Below, piece after piece: positions 13,412 through 14,587 of a stretch of 14,587 nt of DNA (position 1 is its first letter; the number at the start of each line of letters is the position of its first letter). Position numbers and translations under genes: made by a program. Source of the stretch: JAABSP01 sp011390135. GTDB taxonomy: Bacteria; Desulfobacterota; Desulfobacteria; Desulfobacterales; JAABSP01. Under the pieces are notes generated by a model, which searched no databases, had not been told where the DNA came from, and worked only from the letters and a program-made list of their open reading frames with translations. The stretch lies in contig JAABSZ010000098.1 in the NCBI GenBank assembly GCA_011390135.1, forward strand, positions 1 through 14,587, given 5' to 3'.

Positions 13412-14587
13412 CTAAAGCGTCAGATCGCCTTCCAGAAGGGTACGGGCCATTACAACTGCCTGCCCGTCGCCGCTGTTTTCGATCTTCACCGCCTCTTTTG
13501 CCACAATCCCCTTTTCAAACCGGACATCTCCGCTCACGGAAAAGGCGCTGCACGCTTTCAGAGAGGGAACGCCTTCGGGAAACCGGGCGTCGAACCCGTC
13601 TATCTTCTTGTAGTATTCTGAATCAAGGCTGATCTTGATGTCATCATACCGGTTCTCCGGGTTGAGGATCAGGCCGTCCTTTTCATCCAGCAGAAACCGG
13701 TCCGACCGGACTGCAAGCAGGTCCCCGCTCTTTTTCACGGGAAAGAAGCGGCTTCGGGAGACCGCAAGCGCTGCCGCCTCCGGAAAGAGCGAGATGGCCG
13801 CGCCCATCGCGGTCTCCACCTGATAGACCGGGGGGCTTTTCTCGTCTCTCGGGTCCAGGGTCTTGGGATTCAGGATCATGGGGAGCCGGATCGTCTTCTC
13901 CCGCGCGATGAGATCCTTTAAAAACTTGAGGTTGACCCAGAGGTTGTTGGTGTTGAAGAACCTGTACCGCTCGATATCGGTGAAGGCATCCATCTCATCT
14001 TCGGGACACTGGGCCGCCTCCCTCAGCAGGAGATATCCTTCCTTGTGGCGGGCCAGATGGCCCCCTTTCATATCCGAAGGGGTGCGCCTGGCCACCTCCA
14101 TCATGAAGGGATAATTCTTTTCGGCAAAATAGCCGAGGATGGAGGGCTCCATAGACGCGCCGAGATTGTCGGAATTGCAGATAAAGGCGTATTCGATCCC
14201 TGAATCGAGAAGCCTGTCAAGCATTCCCGATGTCAGCAGCGCGGTGTAGATGTCGCCGTGTCCCGGCGGGTTCCACTCCAGATCCGGATCATCGGACCAT
14301 TCGGCCGGGGAGAGATCCGACTGCAGGATCTTGGGAAATTTGTGTTGGAGAAAGGTGATCGGCTTCTGGGGAAGGTCCATCCCGGAGAGGACATCTTCGG
14401 TCTCCTGGTGTGTGCTGAAGCTGTTCATCAGCGCAAGGGTGACGCGCCGCTGCCGGGCCATCTCCACGATGATGTCGATGAATCGTTTTCCCTCCTTCAC
14501 CTCCAGCAGGGATTTAGGGCCCGTGAGGCCCATACTCGTGCCCAGACCCCCGTTCAGGACGATCATCACCGCCTTTTGAAATGCCTC
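13412..14587 (-). CDS. UTP--glucose-1-phosphate uridylyltransferase, UDPGP family (5' end outside window)
   Basis: This is the last 391 residues of a eukaryote-type UDP-sugar pyrophosphorylase (UDPGP family, PF01704), which makes UDP-glucose (or a related UDP-sugar) and PPi from UTP and a sugar 1-phosphate in the cytoplasm. The nucleotide-binding loop LNGGLGTSMGLTGPKS stands near the N-edge, preceded by in-frame codons (EAFQKAVMIV) to the window end, so the real start lies outside; the GTG near 14569 is internal. Other family marks are QHKFPKI, PPGHGDIYTAL, the CNSDNLGAS strand and RYRFFNTNNLWVNL. The C-terminal part (FEKGIVAKEAVKIENSGDG) is the usual beta-helix end. The family differs from bacterial GalU. 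UDP-glucose is the most usual product; the exact sugar is inferred. Confidence 0.9.
   Translation of the reverse strand, partial: EAFQKAVMIVLNGGLGTSMGLTGPKSLLEVKEGKRFIDIIVEMARQRRVTLALMNSFSTHQETEDVLSGMDLPQKPITFLQHKFPKILQSDLSPAEWSDDPDLEWNPPGHGDIYTALLTSGMLDRLLDSGIEYAFICNSDNLGASMEPSILGYFAEKNYPFMMEVARRTPSDMKGGHLARHKEGYLLLREAAQCPEDEMDAFTDIERYRFFNTNNLWVNLKFLKDLIAREKTIRLPMILNPKTLDPRDEKSPPVYQVETAMGAAISLFPEAAALAVSRSRFFPVKKSGDLLAVRSDRFLLDEKDGLILNPENRYDDIKISLDSEYYKKIDGFDARFPEGVPSLKACSAFSVSGDVRFEKGIVAKEAVKIENSGDGQAVVMARTLLEGDLTL

Overview
The window is 14.6 kb of fairly GC-rich DNA with closely packed genes on both strands. It looks like a chromosomal segment of an anaerobic or facultative Gram-negative bacterium, most likely of the deltaproteobacterial (Desulfobacterota) type. 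That assignment is an inference. It rests on an eight-haem c-type cytochrome lipoprotein, a universal-stress protein coupled to a YgaP-like membrane protein, an ArsP/DUF318-type permease and several exported proteins. No rRNA, tRNA, CRISPR, transposase, integrase or phage gene was seen, and gene style is even throughout.

Left part (1-3067): the 3' end of an aldo/keto reductase gene and a permease gene form a likely two-gene + strand unit. Facing it on the - strand is a coupled uspA-like/DUF2892 pair. A 59-residue charged protein is encoded on the + strand at 2888-3067.

Middle part (3068-6340): a repeat-rich spacer precedes a + strand octahaem cytochrome c lipoprotein related to the octahaem tetrathionate-reductase family. 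An orphan ABC-type substrate-binding protein (ABC_sub_bind family) faces it on the - strand.

Right part (6341-14587): a divergent regulatory region with a bidirectional terminator, three 10-bp-phased A-tract repeats and an extended -10 promoter leads into a 977-residue protein. That protein has a signal peptide, a phosphohistidine swivel domain and a C-terminal PPDK_N-type ATP-grasp domain. This is the domain order of glucan, water dikinases, not of PEP synthase. It is followed by a class-A beta-lactamase-fold serine hydrolase gene, a second serine hydrolase gene that overlaps it tail to tail, an ATP/ADP-translocase-like (TLC/NTT family) transporter gene, and a truncated eukaryote-type UTP-glucose-1-phosphate uridylyltransferase gene.

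The most interesting reading, which is inference, is that the right part is a cell-envelope glycan or phosphoryl-transfer locus. An exported dikinase would need ATP outside the cytoplasm, a nucleotide-exchange carrier a few genes away could supply it, two envelope serine hydrolases lie between them, and a nucleotide-sugar enzyme sits next to the carrier. Intergenic regions also carry at least four unrelated families of short tandem or direct repeats.
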